From assembly GCA_050250815.1 (NCBI GenBank), contig JBFWNY010000053.1, positions 1-16,523 of the forward strand: a DNA stretch of 16,523 nucleotides, read 5' to 3'. The notes under the pieces were generated by a model, which was given only the letters and a program-made list of their open reading frames with translations, had not been told where the DNA came from and searched no databases. Below, in pieces: positions 1 to 6,729 of this stretch. Position 1 is the stretch's first letter; every line of letters begins with the position of its first letter. The translations under genes and the position numbers were made by a program. Source of the stretch: JAEUMD01 sp050250815. Its GTDB lineage: Bacteria; Pseudomonadota; Alphaproteobacteria; Rhizobiales; Hyphomicrobiaceae.

Positions 1-2
1 AG

Positions 3-89
3 TTGCCGAAGCTCGTGCTCGGTGCCAAGTTCAAGGACGGGCTGGAGGTGGTCGCGACCGCCGATCCACAGCCCAAAGCCGCCGCCTGA
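3..89 (+). CDS. C-terminal end of an unidentified protein (5' partial)
   Basis: An open frame enters from the left edge and ends in TGA at 87-89, giving 28 residues that end in a Pro/Ala-rich tail (DPQPKAAA). Codon third positions are mostly G or C, as in the confident genes here, which supports real coding. Too little is present to assign a family. It could also be a chance open frame, because any frame at a window edge can stay open for 90 bases. No intrinsic terminator is evident directly after the stop. Confidence 0.4.
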   Translation: MPKLVLGAKFKDGLEVVATADPQPKAAA

Positions 90-306
90 ACCCTCAGGCC
101 GTCACCAAGATTCGGCGATAGCTCTCCCGTGCGTCGTACGGCCAGAAAGCTGCGGCCACAAGACCCCTAACCCCGAGGACGGCGAGCAGGCAAGTAGCAG
201 CCCGCCCCTCCGGGCAGAAACGTCGAAGAGCGTGGCTTTCAGTTAGGGGCCCATTGCGGCGCTCGAATGATTTGAGTGCCGGACCGAAGCAATGCCGTCC
301 TCTGTT

Positions 307-326
307 GCGCCAATGTCCATTGGCGC
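307..326. repeat. Perfect inverted repeat, 9-base arms
   Basis: Arms gcgccaatg (307-315) and cattggcgc (318-326) are exact reverse complements separated by two bases. There is no T-run beside it, so it does not look like an intrinsic terminator. It could be a protein-binding dyad or a small RNA hairpin; no adjacent gene makes a regulatory role obvious. Confidence 0.5.
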
Positions 327-352
327 TGGAGCGCCGCTGACATCATCAGACG

Positions 353-387
353 TCAGAATATTTTGTGATAAAATACGACATCTGACA
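353..387. repeat. AT-rich nested dyad (possible operator)
   Basis: The inner element at 359-375 is a perfect dyad, TATTTT and AAAATA around GTGAT. It lies inside outer arms GTCAGA (353-358) and TCTGAC (382-387), so the two symmetries are nested though not exactly centred. AT-rich dyads like this are typical of helix-turn-helix repressor sites, but no regulator gene or promoter is adjacent, and the role is unknown. Confidence 0.4.
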
Positions 388-421
388 ATCCATCGACATC
401 GACACTCGCGGGAGCCGTGCC

Positions 422-460
422 AAAAATTGTACCCCGACGCCGTTATGTGCGCCGGGGTAC
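422..460 (-). terminator. Intrinsic terminator of sodB
   Basis: Read on the minus strand, the arm at 460-449 pairs with the arm at 440-429 over 12 positions, with one G-U-type mismatch and an 8-base loop. The run AATTTTT (428-422) follows directly. It begins 23 bases after the sodB stop codon, the expected place for Rho-independent termination of that gene. Confidence 0.85.
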
Positions 461-482
461 GCTTTATTGCGGGTTTGCCGGA

Positions 483-1085
483 TCAGACTTTGCCGGAAGC
501 CATGGCCTCGACGTACTCCCAGTTGATCAGATTGTCGAACCACGCCTCCAGGTACTTCGGGCGCGCATTGCGATAATCGATGTAATAGCTGTGTTCCCAC
601 ACATCGCAGCCAAGAATGGGAGAGGCGCCGTGCATCAGCGGATTCTCGCCGTTCGGCGTCTTCATCACCTGAAGCTTGCCGTCCTTGATCACGAGCCATG
701 CCCAGCCTGAGCCAAACTGTCCCTTGCCCGCCTCGACGAAATCGGTGCGAAGCTTGTCGAGGCCGCCATAAGGCTCCACCAGTTTCTGGATAGATCCGGG
801 AAGTTTGGAGCCGCCACCGCCCTTCTTCATCCAGTTCCAGAAATGGATGTGGTTGTAGTGCTGGCCGATGTTGTTGATTACAGGCTGGTCCTTCGCGTCG
901 AAGGCGGCCTTGCAGATGTCCTCGACGCTCTTGCCTTCGTACTTCGTTCCGGCACCCGCCAGCTTGTTCCCCTGGTCGACATAGGCCTGGTGGTGCTTGT
1001 CGTGATGAAATTCGAGCGTTTCGGCCGACATATACGGGGCCAAAGCGTCATAGGCGTACGGCAGGGGGGGCAGCTTGAATGTCAT
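483..1085 (-). CDS. sodB: Superoxide dismutase, Fe-type (Fe/Mn family)
   Basis: This 200-residue protein converts superoxide to hydrogen peroxide and oxygen. It has no signal peptide, so it should be cytoplasmic. The metal ligands are visible: His27, His79 (in NHIHFW), Asp161 and His165 (in DVWEHSYYIDY). The second-shell Tyr is Y35. The active-site glutamine comes from the N-terminal half (Q75 in NNIGQ), while the C-terminal position that carries Gln in Mn enzymes is Gly146 (PNGENPL). That arrangement is characteristic of Fe-dependent enzymes, although some alphaproteobacterial members work with either metal. The ATG at 1085 is preceded by GGAG at 7 bases. The gene stands alone, with a long upstream region that holds a 25-base dyad at 1184-1208, and is followed by its own terminator. 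Confidence 0.96.
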   Translation of the reverse strand: MTFKLPPLPYAYDALAPYMSAETLEFHHDKHHQAYVDQGNKLAGAGTKYEGKSVEDICKAAFDAKDQPVINNIGQHYNHIHFWNWMKKGGGGSKLPGSIQKLVEPYGGLDKLRTDFVEAGKGQFGSGWAWLVIKDGKLQVMKTPNGENPLMHGASPILGCDVWEHSYYIDYRNARPKYLEAWFDNLINWEYVEAMASGKV

Positions 1086-1183
1086 CAGAGGGCTCCAAAG
1101 ACCACGAAATCGAGGCGCAATCGCCGGGGCGGCGCCTGGGCGCGCAACCTAACGGCTCCCTGCCGCCAAGGCAAACCGGTGGT

Positions 1184-1208
1184 CAAGGTAACGTGCCGCG
1201 TTACCTTG
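1184..1208. promoter_or_regulatory. Candidate operator upstream of sodB
   Basis: The arms caaggtaacg (1184-1193) and cgttaccttg (1199-1208) are perfect 10-base reverse complements separated by 5 bases. The site lies about 100 bases upstream of the sodB start. Its sodB-proximal edge overlaps a TTGACC hexamer on the minus strand (1186-1181) that could serve as a -35 box. No T-run follows on either strand, so a terminator is unlikely. The binding protein is not identifiable; an iron or redox regulator is a guess based only on the target gene. Confidence 0.5.
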
Positions 1209-1608
1209 CGTTCCTTTTGCAGCAAACCCATCGCACGTCCGTGTGAAGACGTCCGCCGAGCGACGGGTGCACGGCTGTGAATGCTTTGAATTTCAGAACA
1301 CCGTAAAGCCCTGAGGTGCCCTCAAAGGTGGGATCAATCACCTTATTGTGGCTGACGATATAATACAACGGCATCGATATTTATCAGCAGCGAACATTTG
1401 CCGATGCCGGTGCAAGCGTTCACTTTTAGTTCTGGCGGCTTAGCGCTGATCAGAGAAGCAAATATCAGGACCGAAGAATTAGGCGACGATTATTTTCTCG
1501 GACACGTGTGAAACCTTGGACCGTGTTGGTCTCGCGGCCCGATATCACGCCAGATGGAGTGAATTGCAGCATTCCGAGGCTGGATAAAAACCATTGTTTG
1601 CGAAAAGT

Positions 1609-1637
1609 TTGTCATTTGCACCGAGTGTGCCTATGGT
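1609..1637 (+). promoter_or_regulatory. Candidate sigma-70-type promoter of the H-NS gene
   Basis: TTGTCA (1609-1614) matches five of six -35 consensus bases. It is followed after exactly 17 bases by TATGGT (1632-1637), which matches four of six -10 bases. Transcription would begin near 1644, leaving about an 80-base leader before the ATG at 1724. The call rests on consensus matching by eye only. Confidence 0.4.
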
Positions 1638-1723
1638 ACCGCCTGACAAGGCTATTAGTTTGCCGCTGTCGGCGCCAGAAGCCAGAACCGATCCGTTCAA
1701 CGACAATTCGCAAAGAGTGTAAG

Positions 1724-2068
1724 ATGAAAAAGGCACGTACGACCGGCATCAACGTTGAGAAGATGTCCCTCAAGGAGATGCAGGATCTCGAGGCAAAGCT
1801 GTCGAAGGCGAAAGCTGCCGCGCATAGCAAAGCAAAGGCCGACATGAAGCAGAAGATCGAGAACATGCTGAATTCGGCCGGCATGTCGATCCAGGATCTT
1901 TATCCGTCGACGCGTGCAGGCCGCGGCCGTATCGGTGCCGCGGGCAAGGCCGCGAAGTACGTGAATCCGGAAAATCGCAGCGAGACGTGGACTGGCCGCG
2001 GTCGCAAGCCCAATTGGCTGGTTTCGAAGATCGCCAAGGGCGCAAAGATGCAGGATTTTGCTGTTTAG
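1724..2068 (+). CDS. H-NS family nucleoid-associated protein (HvrA-like)
   Basis: This is a 114-residue DNA-binding protein of the H-NS family, which bridges and silences AT-rich DNA. Residues 13-50 form a charged, heptad-like helix (EKMSLKEMQDLEAKLSKAKA) suited to the usual coiled-coil oligomerisation domain. After a flexible Gly/Arg linker (64-76) comes the C-terminal DNA-binding motif TWTGRGRKPNWL at residues 88-99, the family signature, preceded by Tyr79 and the NPEN loop. The length agrees with alphaproteobacterial members such as HvrA, whose known roles include photosynthesis and redox gene control. I chose the ATG at 1724 because the open frame upstream of it looks non-coding; the ribosome-binding site (AAAGAG) is weak. 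A strong terminator follows, so the gene is monocistronic. Confidence 0.93.
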   Translation: MKKARTTGINVEKMSLKEMQDLEAKLSKAKAAAHSKAKADMKQKIENMLNSAGMSIQDLYPSTRAGRGRIGAAGKAAKYVNPENRSETWTGRGRKPNWLVSKIAKGAKMQDFAV

Positions 2069-2121
2069 TTGGACCGGCTCGGCCGCCGCTTCGGCACTCA
2101 AGTTCGATTTCGACAGACCGC

Positions 2122-2153
2122 AGCGCCGCCCCCTACCGGGCGGCGCTTTTTTT
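2122..2153 (+). terminator. Intrinsic terminator of the H-NS gene
   Basis: The arms agcgccgccc (2122-2131) and gggcggcgct (2138-2147) pair perfectly over 10 bases with a 6-base loop. A run of seven T bases (2147-2153) follows. It lies 53 bases past the hns stop. This is a textbook Rho-independent terminator. Confidence 0.93.
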
Positions 2154-2184
2154 GCTTCGGATGCATCGCCATGCGCGCCGGGCG

Positions 2185-2224
2185 AAAAATGGCGCCCGCG
2201 CCCCAGGGAAAAGGCGCGGGCGCC
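2185..2224 (-). terminator. Intrinsic terminator of the Nudix-DUF6111-CCA cluster
   Basis: The arms at 2191-2202 and 2213-2224 are perfect 12-base reverse complements (GC only) with a 10-base loop. On the minus strand the hairpin is followed by ATTTTT (2190-2185). It lies about 140 bases past the stop of the CCA gene at 2363 and would end that transcript. On the plus strand no T-run follows. The convergent hns and CCA transcripts thus each have their own terminator. Confidence 0.85.
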
Positions 2225-2362
2225 GCCGTCGTCCCAAGTCTGCCTGCGAGCGCCCGGGGGAAAGCGCGAGGCGGGGGGCGGCTGAGAGCGGGGAGGAACG
2301 GCCGCTCTGCAAAGTCTGTCGCATCGGCAACCGATGAGGTTCATCGAGCGGAAAAAGAATCG

Positions 2363-3634
2363 TCAATCGGATTTCGGCGTCGAACAATCGACAGCCGCCA
2401 GCACGGCCTCTTTCATCCATCGGTCATCGGTGGGGAAATCGGCCGCGATCCAGCGGTCCTCAATCGCGCGCAGCAATTGTCCGACACGCGGGCCCGTCGG
2501 CAGGCCCGCGGCTATGAGGTCTGAACCTTTGAGCGGGAATCGCGCGGGGCGAGCGGCTCGAGCTGCGGCGATTGCAGCTTGCCAGTCCCTGTCATCAGTC
2601 GGGGCAAGGCTGCGGGCGAAGGCAAGCCTGAGTCCGTCGGCGCCGGTACAAGGGCCGTGCCGGTAGACATGGGCCCGCAGCGCTTGGCCTTCGGGTGGCG
2701 CGTCGGCGACAGAGGCCGCAGCGCCCAGTATTCCGGCCAACGCGTCATGCTCGGCGTTCGACAAGCGCAGGCGGTTCGCCATGCTCGAAAGGTTTGCTTT
2801 GTCCCCGATCAGGGCTGCGAGCCGCACCAACGCCCGTCGCCCGTCATCGGTCACCGCCTCGGGCCGGTCCGCCGCGATCATACGCTGTACGCTAGCAAGA
2901 TCCGGCTGGCGGCCCAGGATGGCCTGGAGAATGCCGCTCGCCTCCATCGCGTCGAGCGCCTCGCCGGCGCGAGGCGCGGCCAGCAGCTTCAACAGCTCGC
3001 TGCGTATGCGTTCGGCCGACAGGCTGGCGAGGACCGACCGCTCGGCCTCGCATGCTGCGAGCCCCACACGGTCAAACGGCCCGTCAGCGTATGTCGCCGA
3101 GAAGCGGAAGAACCTCAGAATGCGCAAATAGTCCTCGCGCACGCGCTGCCGAGCATCGCCAATGAACCGAACGCGTCGCCGGGCGAGATCGTCCAATCCG
3201 CCTACCGGGTCCAGCAGGGCGCCATGCCGGTCGCAGTAGATGGCGTTGATGGTGAGATCGCGTCGCTCCGCGTCCTCCCTCCAGTCGCGCGTGAACGCAA
3301 CCACGGCGCGGCGGCCGTCTGTGGCGATGTCGCGGCGCAGCGTCGTCACCTCGAAAGGAGAGCCGTGTGCGACGACCGTGATGGTGCCGTGCGCAAGGCC
3401 TGTAGGGTGGGATACGAGCCCTGCCTCATGCGCAAGCCGTTCGACCTCGTCGGGCAGCGCGTCGGTCGCGACGTCGATTTCGCGGACAGGCCGCCCGAGC
3501 AAGGCATCGCGGACCGCCCCCCCTACGATGCGCGCTTCGTGGCCGGTGGCGGACAATGCGTCGAGCACAGCGCGCGTCGACTTGGCCTCGAGCCACGGGG
3601 CACCTGCCAGCGAACTTGCGATCTTCTGTTGCAT
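2363..3634 (-). CDS. CCA tRNA nucleotidyltransferase / poly(A) polymerase family
   Basis: A class II nucleotidyltransferase of 423 residues (from the ATG), predicted to add or repair the 3' CCA of tRNAs. The head domain shows VGGAVRD at 37-43, the carboxylate motif EIDVAT around residues 52-57, and the RRDLTINA motif near 125-132. The EDYLRILRFFRF segment near 167-178 starts the neck helices that bind the incoming nucleotide. The C-terminal 200 residues are the helical body and tail. The first metal-binding carboxylate is Glu where the consensus is Asp (usual D-x-D, here E-x-D). A longer form starting with TTG at 3688 would overlap the upstream stop by four bases and has an AGGG just before it; I prefer the ATG because the family N-terminus begins close to it. 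Last gene of the cluster. Confidence 0.9.
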   Translation of the reverse strand: MQQKIASSLAGAPWLEAKSTRAVLDALSATGHEARIVGGAVRDALLGRPVREIDVATDALPDEVERLAHEAGLVSHPTGLAHGTITVVAHGSPFEVTTLRRDIATDGRRAVVAFTRDWREDAERRDLTINAIYCDRHGALLDPVGGLDDLARRRVRFIGDARQRVREDYLRILRFFRFSATYADGPFDRVGLAACEAERSVLASLSAERIRSELLKLLAAPRAGEALDAMEASGILQAILGRQPDLASVQRMIAADRPEAVTDDGRRALVRLAALIGDKANLSSMANRLRLSNAEHDALAGILGAAASVADAPPEGQALRAHVYRHGPCTGADGLRLAFARSLAPTDDRDWQAAIAAARAARPARFPLKGSDLIAAGLPTGPRVGQLLRAIEDRWIAADFPTDDRWMKEAVLAAVDCSTPKSD

Positions 3635-3684
3635 CGTCGGATCTGGGCTGCCGGTTCGTATCGCGGAAGGCGCCAATGCGACTC

Positions 3685-4002
3685 TCAATTGCCCTGGCGG
3701 TCGCCGGGACGCAGTTGTCCGTCGCTAGCCGCATCGTCGATGTAGTGCCCGGGCACGATCTTGCCGTCCTTCATGACCGGAGGGACGTAGATCTGCCCCG
3801 GCCGCCCGCCCGAGTAGCTGGCGAAGAAGGCGATGAAGACTGCCACGACCGAAACGCCTGAGGCAACGAGCCAGCCGATCGGCGCTTCATCGAGCGCGCG
3901 CCGCAGCGATCCGGGCCCACGCTCGATCAGCATGCGGTAGCCGATATAGAGCAGTGTAGGCAGCAGGAACAGGAGCACGTTCTGCAGCACGATGCGGATC
4001 AT
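3685..4002 (-). CDS. DUF6111 family small membrane protein
   Basis: A 105-residue protein with two predicted membrane helices (about residues 4-22 and 43-65). A polar C-terminal part follows that contains YVPPVMKDGKIVPGHY, the sequence by which I recognise the DUF6111 family of alphaproteobacteria. No biochemical role is known for this family. Its ATG overlaps the stop of the Nudix gene (ATGA at 4002-3999), so the two are translationally coupled. The CCA gene follows at once. The same gene order is, from memory, common in Hyphomicrobiales, which suggests a conserved housekeeping cluster rather than a functional pathway. Confidence 0.85.
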   Translation of the reverse strand: MIRIVLQNVLLFLLPTLLYIGYRMLIERGPGSLRRALDEAPIGWLVASGVSVVAVFIAFFASYSGGRPGQIYVPPVMKDGKIVPGHYIDDAASDGQLRPGDRQGN

Positions 4003-4688
4003 GGTGCAAAGAGCCTTTCCTGCATGTTCTTCAGCATTCCGGCGGTCGCTCCCCAGATGTAGCGCGGCGCGTAGGTATAGGCGTAGAACTGGCGATCGCG
4101 ACCACGCCAGTGCCGTCGATCGAGCACGAGATTCGCATGGTCCATGAGGTAGGTGAAGGGAACCTCGAAGACATCGGCGACTTCGCTCGGATCGGGGCGT
4201 GCGACATAGGCCGGATCGACCAGTCCGACAAGCGGCGCAATGGCGTAACCCGTCCCTGTGCGATAGGTATCAAGAAAGCCGATCGGCTCGACGAGCGAGC
4301 GCTGCAGGGCGATCTCCTCCTCGGCCTCGCGCAGTGCGGCGTCGACGGCATCCTTGTCCGTGGGATCGATCTTTCCGCCCGGAAATGCCACCTGGCCGGC
4401 ATGCGCGGGGAGATTTTCGGTGCGCACTGTGAGCAGGATCGTCAGCGGGTCGCGGGCGACCACGGGTATCAGCACGGCTGCGGCGCGCAGCGGGCCCAGT
4501 GGCGCAAGTTCGGCCGCCAGTTCCGGATTGAGATCGAAGTCGCTGGGGCCGCCGAAGTCGTCTGGCAGCCCATGAGAAGGCTCGCCCGCGCGGATCAGGC
4601 GGCGGCTGGGCGTCGCGTGGAGCTTCGCGCGGGCGAGACCGCGCAGACCACTCGCATTGAGCGCGATAGGAGACATCATCGGACGCAT
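3999..4688 (-). CDS. Nudix hydrolase, CoA pyrophosphatase (NudL-like)
   Basis: A 229-residue Nudix protein. The CoA-specific extension LLTVRTENLPAHAGQVAFPG lies at residues 85-104, just before the Nudix box. The box reads from Gly105 to REAEEEIAL (120-128), with the metal-binding Glu cluster intact and Ala in place of the usual Gly near its end. This combination marks enzymes that cleave coenzyme A and its derivatives to a phosphopantetheine and 3',5'-ADP. The open frame extends upstream to 4889, but that part is Arg-rich and resembles no family member, so I start at the ATG at 4688. Nearby ATGs at 4679 and 4676 are possible and no strong ribosome-binding site decides between them. It is the first gene of a three-gene cluster, with a 256-base divergent spacer upstream. 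Confidence 0.88.
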   Translation of the reverse strand: MRPMMSPIALNASGLRGLARAKLHATPSRRLIRAGEPSHGLPDDFGGPSDFDLNPELAAELAPLGPLRAAAVLIPVVARDPLTILLTVRTENLPAHAGQVAFPGGKIDPTDKDAVDAALREAEEEIALQRSLVEPIGFLDTYRTGTGYAIAPLVGLVDPAYVARPDPSEVADVFEVPFTYLMDHANLVLDRRHWRGRDRQFYAYTYAPRYIWGATAGMLKNMQERLFAP

Positions 4689-4944
4689 GGCGGTCCGGCC
4701 TGATCGGCACGTCTCGCCGAATGGCCTTGTCCGACGAACCTCGACTTCAACACCGGCGTTATCCTTCCGCAGCTTCCGATGGTGTTTGCAACCACGCCAT
4801 CGCCTAACGTCCTCAGCAAAGCGGTATCGCGGTCGCGGATCAAGGTCATGACGACGCAATGCCTCTGCCCTATTTCGCCCGGACCTCACCGGTTAAGGTG
4901 CGTCAGCAGCGAATCACCGGGCAGCTGGAGCGGGCCAGGGAAGA

Positions 4945-6216
4945 ATGAGAGGCGTATCGAGCAGCGACCTTGAGGCCGGGCGGGGGGCAGCCACGTTCCT
5001 GTGGCGGCGCGCTGTCCTCGGCGTTTTGGCAGCCTTCGTCGCGGCTCTTGCTCTTGTGGCCGGGAACCACGGCGCACATGCGGAGGAGACCGCGCGCGAG
5101 GCTTTCCGCAAGGCGCTGTCTGCCGAGGATCGCAAGGCGTTCGACGCCTACATCGCCGCTCAGGTCTTTCACGATGCCGCGCTCGACGCCTACTGGTCGC
5201 ACGTCGAGAAGAAGCGGGCGCAACGCCGCGCCAAGCGATCCAAGGGGCGCGACTTCTCGCGGTCGGACTACGTGCTCGAGCAGCCGCCGGTCTATGCCGG
5301 CCCGAGCCTGACGCGGCGCCTCGCCGCCGCCTGGAGCACGTTCCAGGACAAGTTCGAGAAGCGCCCCGATGCGCCCGAACCCGAAAGGGAGAAGCTGCCC
5401 ACGGTGGCGGATTTCCTCGACAGCGCGCGCCGCCACTACAACTTCGTGCCCGATCGCGTGTCGGAGAGCGAGTTCAAGAGGCGCTACGCCCAGGAGGCAC
5501 TGGCGCTTGGTCTGACCGGCGCACAGGTTGTGCGCGTCTACGCACTAGAAACCAGTGGCCTGGGCACCGCCGACATGCAGGCGGTGAACCGAGCGGGCGA
5601 ACCCATCTCTACCGCGCTCGGCTATGCGCAGCTTCTCGCCGCAAACTCGGTGAGCGAGCTTTACAAGCATGGCGCGAGCTTTGTGGAGCGTCTGCGCGCA
5701 ATGGCGTCGCGGCCGCGCGTCATGGCGGATCGGCGCGCGCGGCTCATCGAGAAGGCGCGCGCACTCGAGCGCATGGTGCGTCAGGCGCGACGCCTTCCGT
5801 TCAAGTGGTCTCGGCACGTCGCCTTTGCCAAGACGGATGTCGGGCGCGGCCTGCACGCGGTCAATATCGACGGCGACATTGGTCCCTGGTTACAGGTCAT
5901 CAAGCTGCGTGGCCTCAAGGAGACGGCCGAGAAGGATGGCCGCTCGCGGCTTTCGGGAGCCGAGATGGAACTCATGAACCTTGCCGGGCCCGGCACGGGC
6001 CTGGAAATGATGCTGCCGTTAGCTCGCAGCACGCCGACAACGAACTTCTTCGCGCGCGGCGGCTATTACCGGAACACGATCGTGCGCGGCAAGACGGCCG
6101 AGGAACTGCTCCTGGCACTCGATCAGCGCATGGAGGAAAACCTCAAGAACTCCGGCGCGGTGGAGTTCACGGCGATCTTCCTGCGGCTCGAAGCGGAGCG
6201 ACGGGCCGAGCGCTAG
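4945..6216 (+). CDS. Exported protein of unknown function, possible lysozyme-like fold
   Basis: A 423-residue protein with a twin-Arg-containing basic start (WRR), a hydrophobic segment at 23-40 and a probable cleavage after AHA (residue 46), so it should be periplasmic. The mature N-terminal part (50-160) is helical, charged and rich in Lys, Arg and Ala. At 198-233 the segment VYALETSGLGT, then ISTALGYAQLLAANSV, resembles the core of lytic transglycosylases: a catalytic Glu (here E202) in E-[ST]-x-x-G followed by G-x-x-Q-L. The rest matches nothing I recognise. AGGGA sits just upstream of the ATG. The divergent Nudix gene lies 256 bases away and the PilZ gene 150 bases downstream. If the lysozyme reading is right, the substrate would be peptidoglycan; this is inference from a short motif. 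Confidence 0.75.
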   Translation: MRGVSSSDLEAGRGAATFLWRRAVLGVLAAFVAALALVAGNHGAHAEETAREAFRKALSAEDRKAFDAYIAAQVFHDAALDAYWSHVEKKRAQRRAKRSKGRDFSRSDYVLEQPPVYAGPSLTRRLAAAWSTFQDKFEKRPDAPEPEREKLPTVADFLDSARRHYNFVPDRVSESEFKRRYAQEALALGLTGAQVVRVYALETSGLGTADMQAVNRAGEPISTALGYAQLLAANSVSELYKHGASFVERLRAMASRPRVMADRRARLIEKARALERMVRQARRLPFKWSRHVAFAKTDVGRGLHAVNIDGDIGPWLQVIKLRGLKETAEKDGRSRLSGAEMELMNLAGPGTGLEMMLPLARSTPTTNFFARGGYYRNTIVRGKTAEELLLALDQRMEENLKNSGAVEFTAIFLRLEAERRAER

Positions 6217-6366
6217 AGCGGTCCCGGCCGACCATCGCAGGGTTAACGTCATCGCTTCAAATCGTTCCGGTACGGGAACGGTTCTTTGGCACCTCACCAG
6301 CTATCCTCTCGATGTTCGCATATGGCGAACGGTGCACGGAGCCATGCGTGCGCGGAGGCGAGTGTG

Positions 6367-6726
6367 ATGGAAAGACGGCAATTCGGGCGCCGCAGGACGG
6401 CACTACATGCATGGATCAAGGTTGCGGGCCGGCCACCGCTGGCCTGCGTCGTGCGCGATTTGTCGGTCAACGGCGCGCTTCTCGAGATGGAAGCACCGCA
6501 CTGGCTGCCCTATCGTTTTGAACTGGACATCGAGACGTCCGGGTTCAGGACGGACTGCGAGATCCGCCATCAGAGCCCGTATGGCGTGGGCGTCATGTTT
6601 GTCGAGCGGTCAGCCGACAGCGACGTCTATGAGCGCCGCTATCTTGTCGAAGAGGATGTGTGGGCGGGCACCGCAGCGTCGCGTTCTGGCCCCTCGCAAG
6701 CCACGCGTCACGATCGCCGCCGCTAA
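6367..6726 (+). CDS. PilZ domain protein (candidate c-di-GMP receptor)
   Basis: A 119-residue single-domain PilZ protein, expected to bind cyclic di-GMP and pass the signal to a partner protein. Both ligand motifs are present: R-x-x-x-R (R4 to R8, in ERRQFGRRRT) and D-x-S-x-x-G (DLSVNG, residues 31-36). The beta-barrel strands follow (for example RFELDIETSGF, GVGVMFVER). The C-terminal 20 residues are Ser/Arg-rich and probably disordered. GGAGG lies 8 bases before the ATG at 6367. In-frame codons upstream to 6286 exist but give no family-like sequence. The stop lies 3 bases from the stop of the convergent membrane protein. The target process cannot be read from the neighbours. Confidence 0.88.
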   Translation: MERRQFGRRRTALHAWIKVAGRPPLACVVRDLSVNGALLEMEAPHWLPYRFELDIETSGFRTDCEIRHQSPYGVGVMFVERSADSDVYERRYLVEEDVWAGTAASRSGPSQATRHDRRR

Positions 6727-6729
6727 GGT

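Larger units (their letters stand above)
90..428. other. Non-coding stretch downstream of sodB with small inverted repeats
   Basis: No convincing gene is seen here. The short open frames have unbiased third positions and no recognisable product. The right half is visibly richer in A and T than the genes around it and contains several dyad symmetries, listed separately (307-326 and 353-387). A widely spaced 8-base inverted pair (164-171 and 242-249) and a 5-base hairpin (200-215) also occur but are within chance expectation. Confidence 0.6.
1086..1723. other. 638-base non-coding region between divergent sodB and hns
   Basis: No gene is supported here. The frame of the H-NS gene stays open upstream to 1508, but that part does not resemble any H-NS N-terminus and has no coding third-position bias. 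Much of 1290-1720 is visibly more AT-rich than the flanking genes, as is common upstream of H-NS genes. It contains the sodB-proximal dyad (1184-1208), a candidate hns promoter (1609-1637), and an isolated TATAAT at 1359-1364 with no good -35 box. No tRNA-like or riboswitch-like fold was recognised by eye. Confidence 0.6.

Noticed and set aside
1359..1364. A perfect TATAAT hexamer as a promoter
   Set aside because: The hexamer 17 bases upstream (AATCAC) has little resemblance to a -35 box, and the site is 360 bases from the nearest plus-strand gene.
1508..1723. N-terminal extension of the H-NS gene from the GTG-type codon at 1508
   Set aside because: The 72 extra residues are Cys/Arg-rich and unlike any H-NS N-terminus, and a candidate promoter lies within this stretch.
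2579..3745. A 388-codon plus-strand frame opposite the CCA gene
   Set aside because: It is antisense to an enzyme with all class II motifs and has no domain of its own.
4689..4889. Upstream extension of the Nudix gene
   Set aside because: The 67 extra residues are strongly Arg-rich with no similarity to the family N-terminus, which begins near the ATG at 4688.
6263..6280. Hairpin cgttcc/ggaacg after the 4945-6216 gene as a terminator
   Set aside because: The stem is only six pairs, and the following GTTCTTT is not a proper T-run.
6314..6330. 6-5-6 inverted repeat gttcgc/gcgaac upstream of the PilZ gene
   Set aside because: Arms this short are common by chance in GC-rich DNA, and no other promoter element supports it.
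5001..6521. A 506-codon plus-strand frame overlapping the 4945-6216 gene and running into the PilZ gene
   Set aside because: The translation is extremely Arg/Gly-rich without structure. The competing frames have a signal peptide, ribosome-binding site and PilZ motifs.
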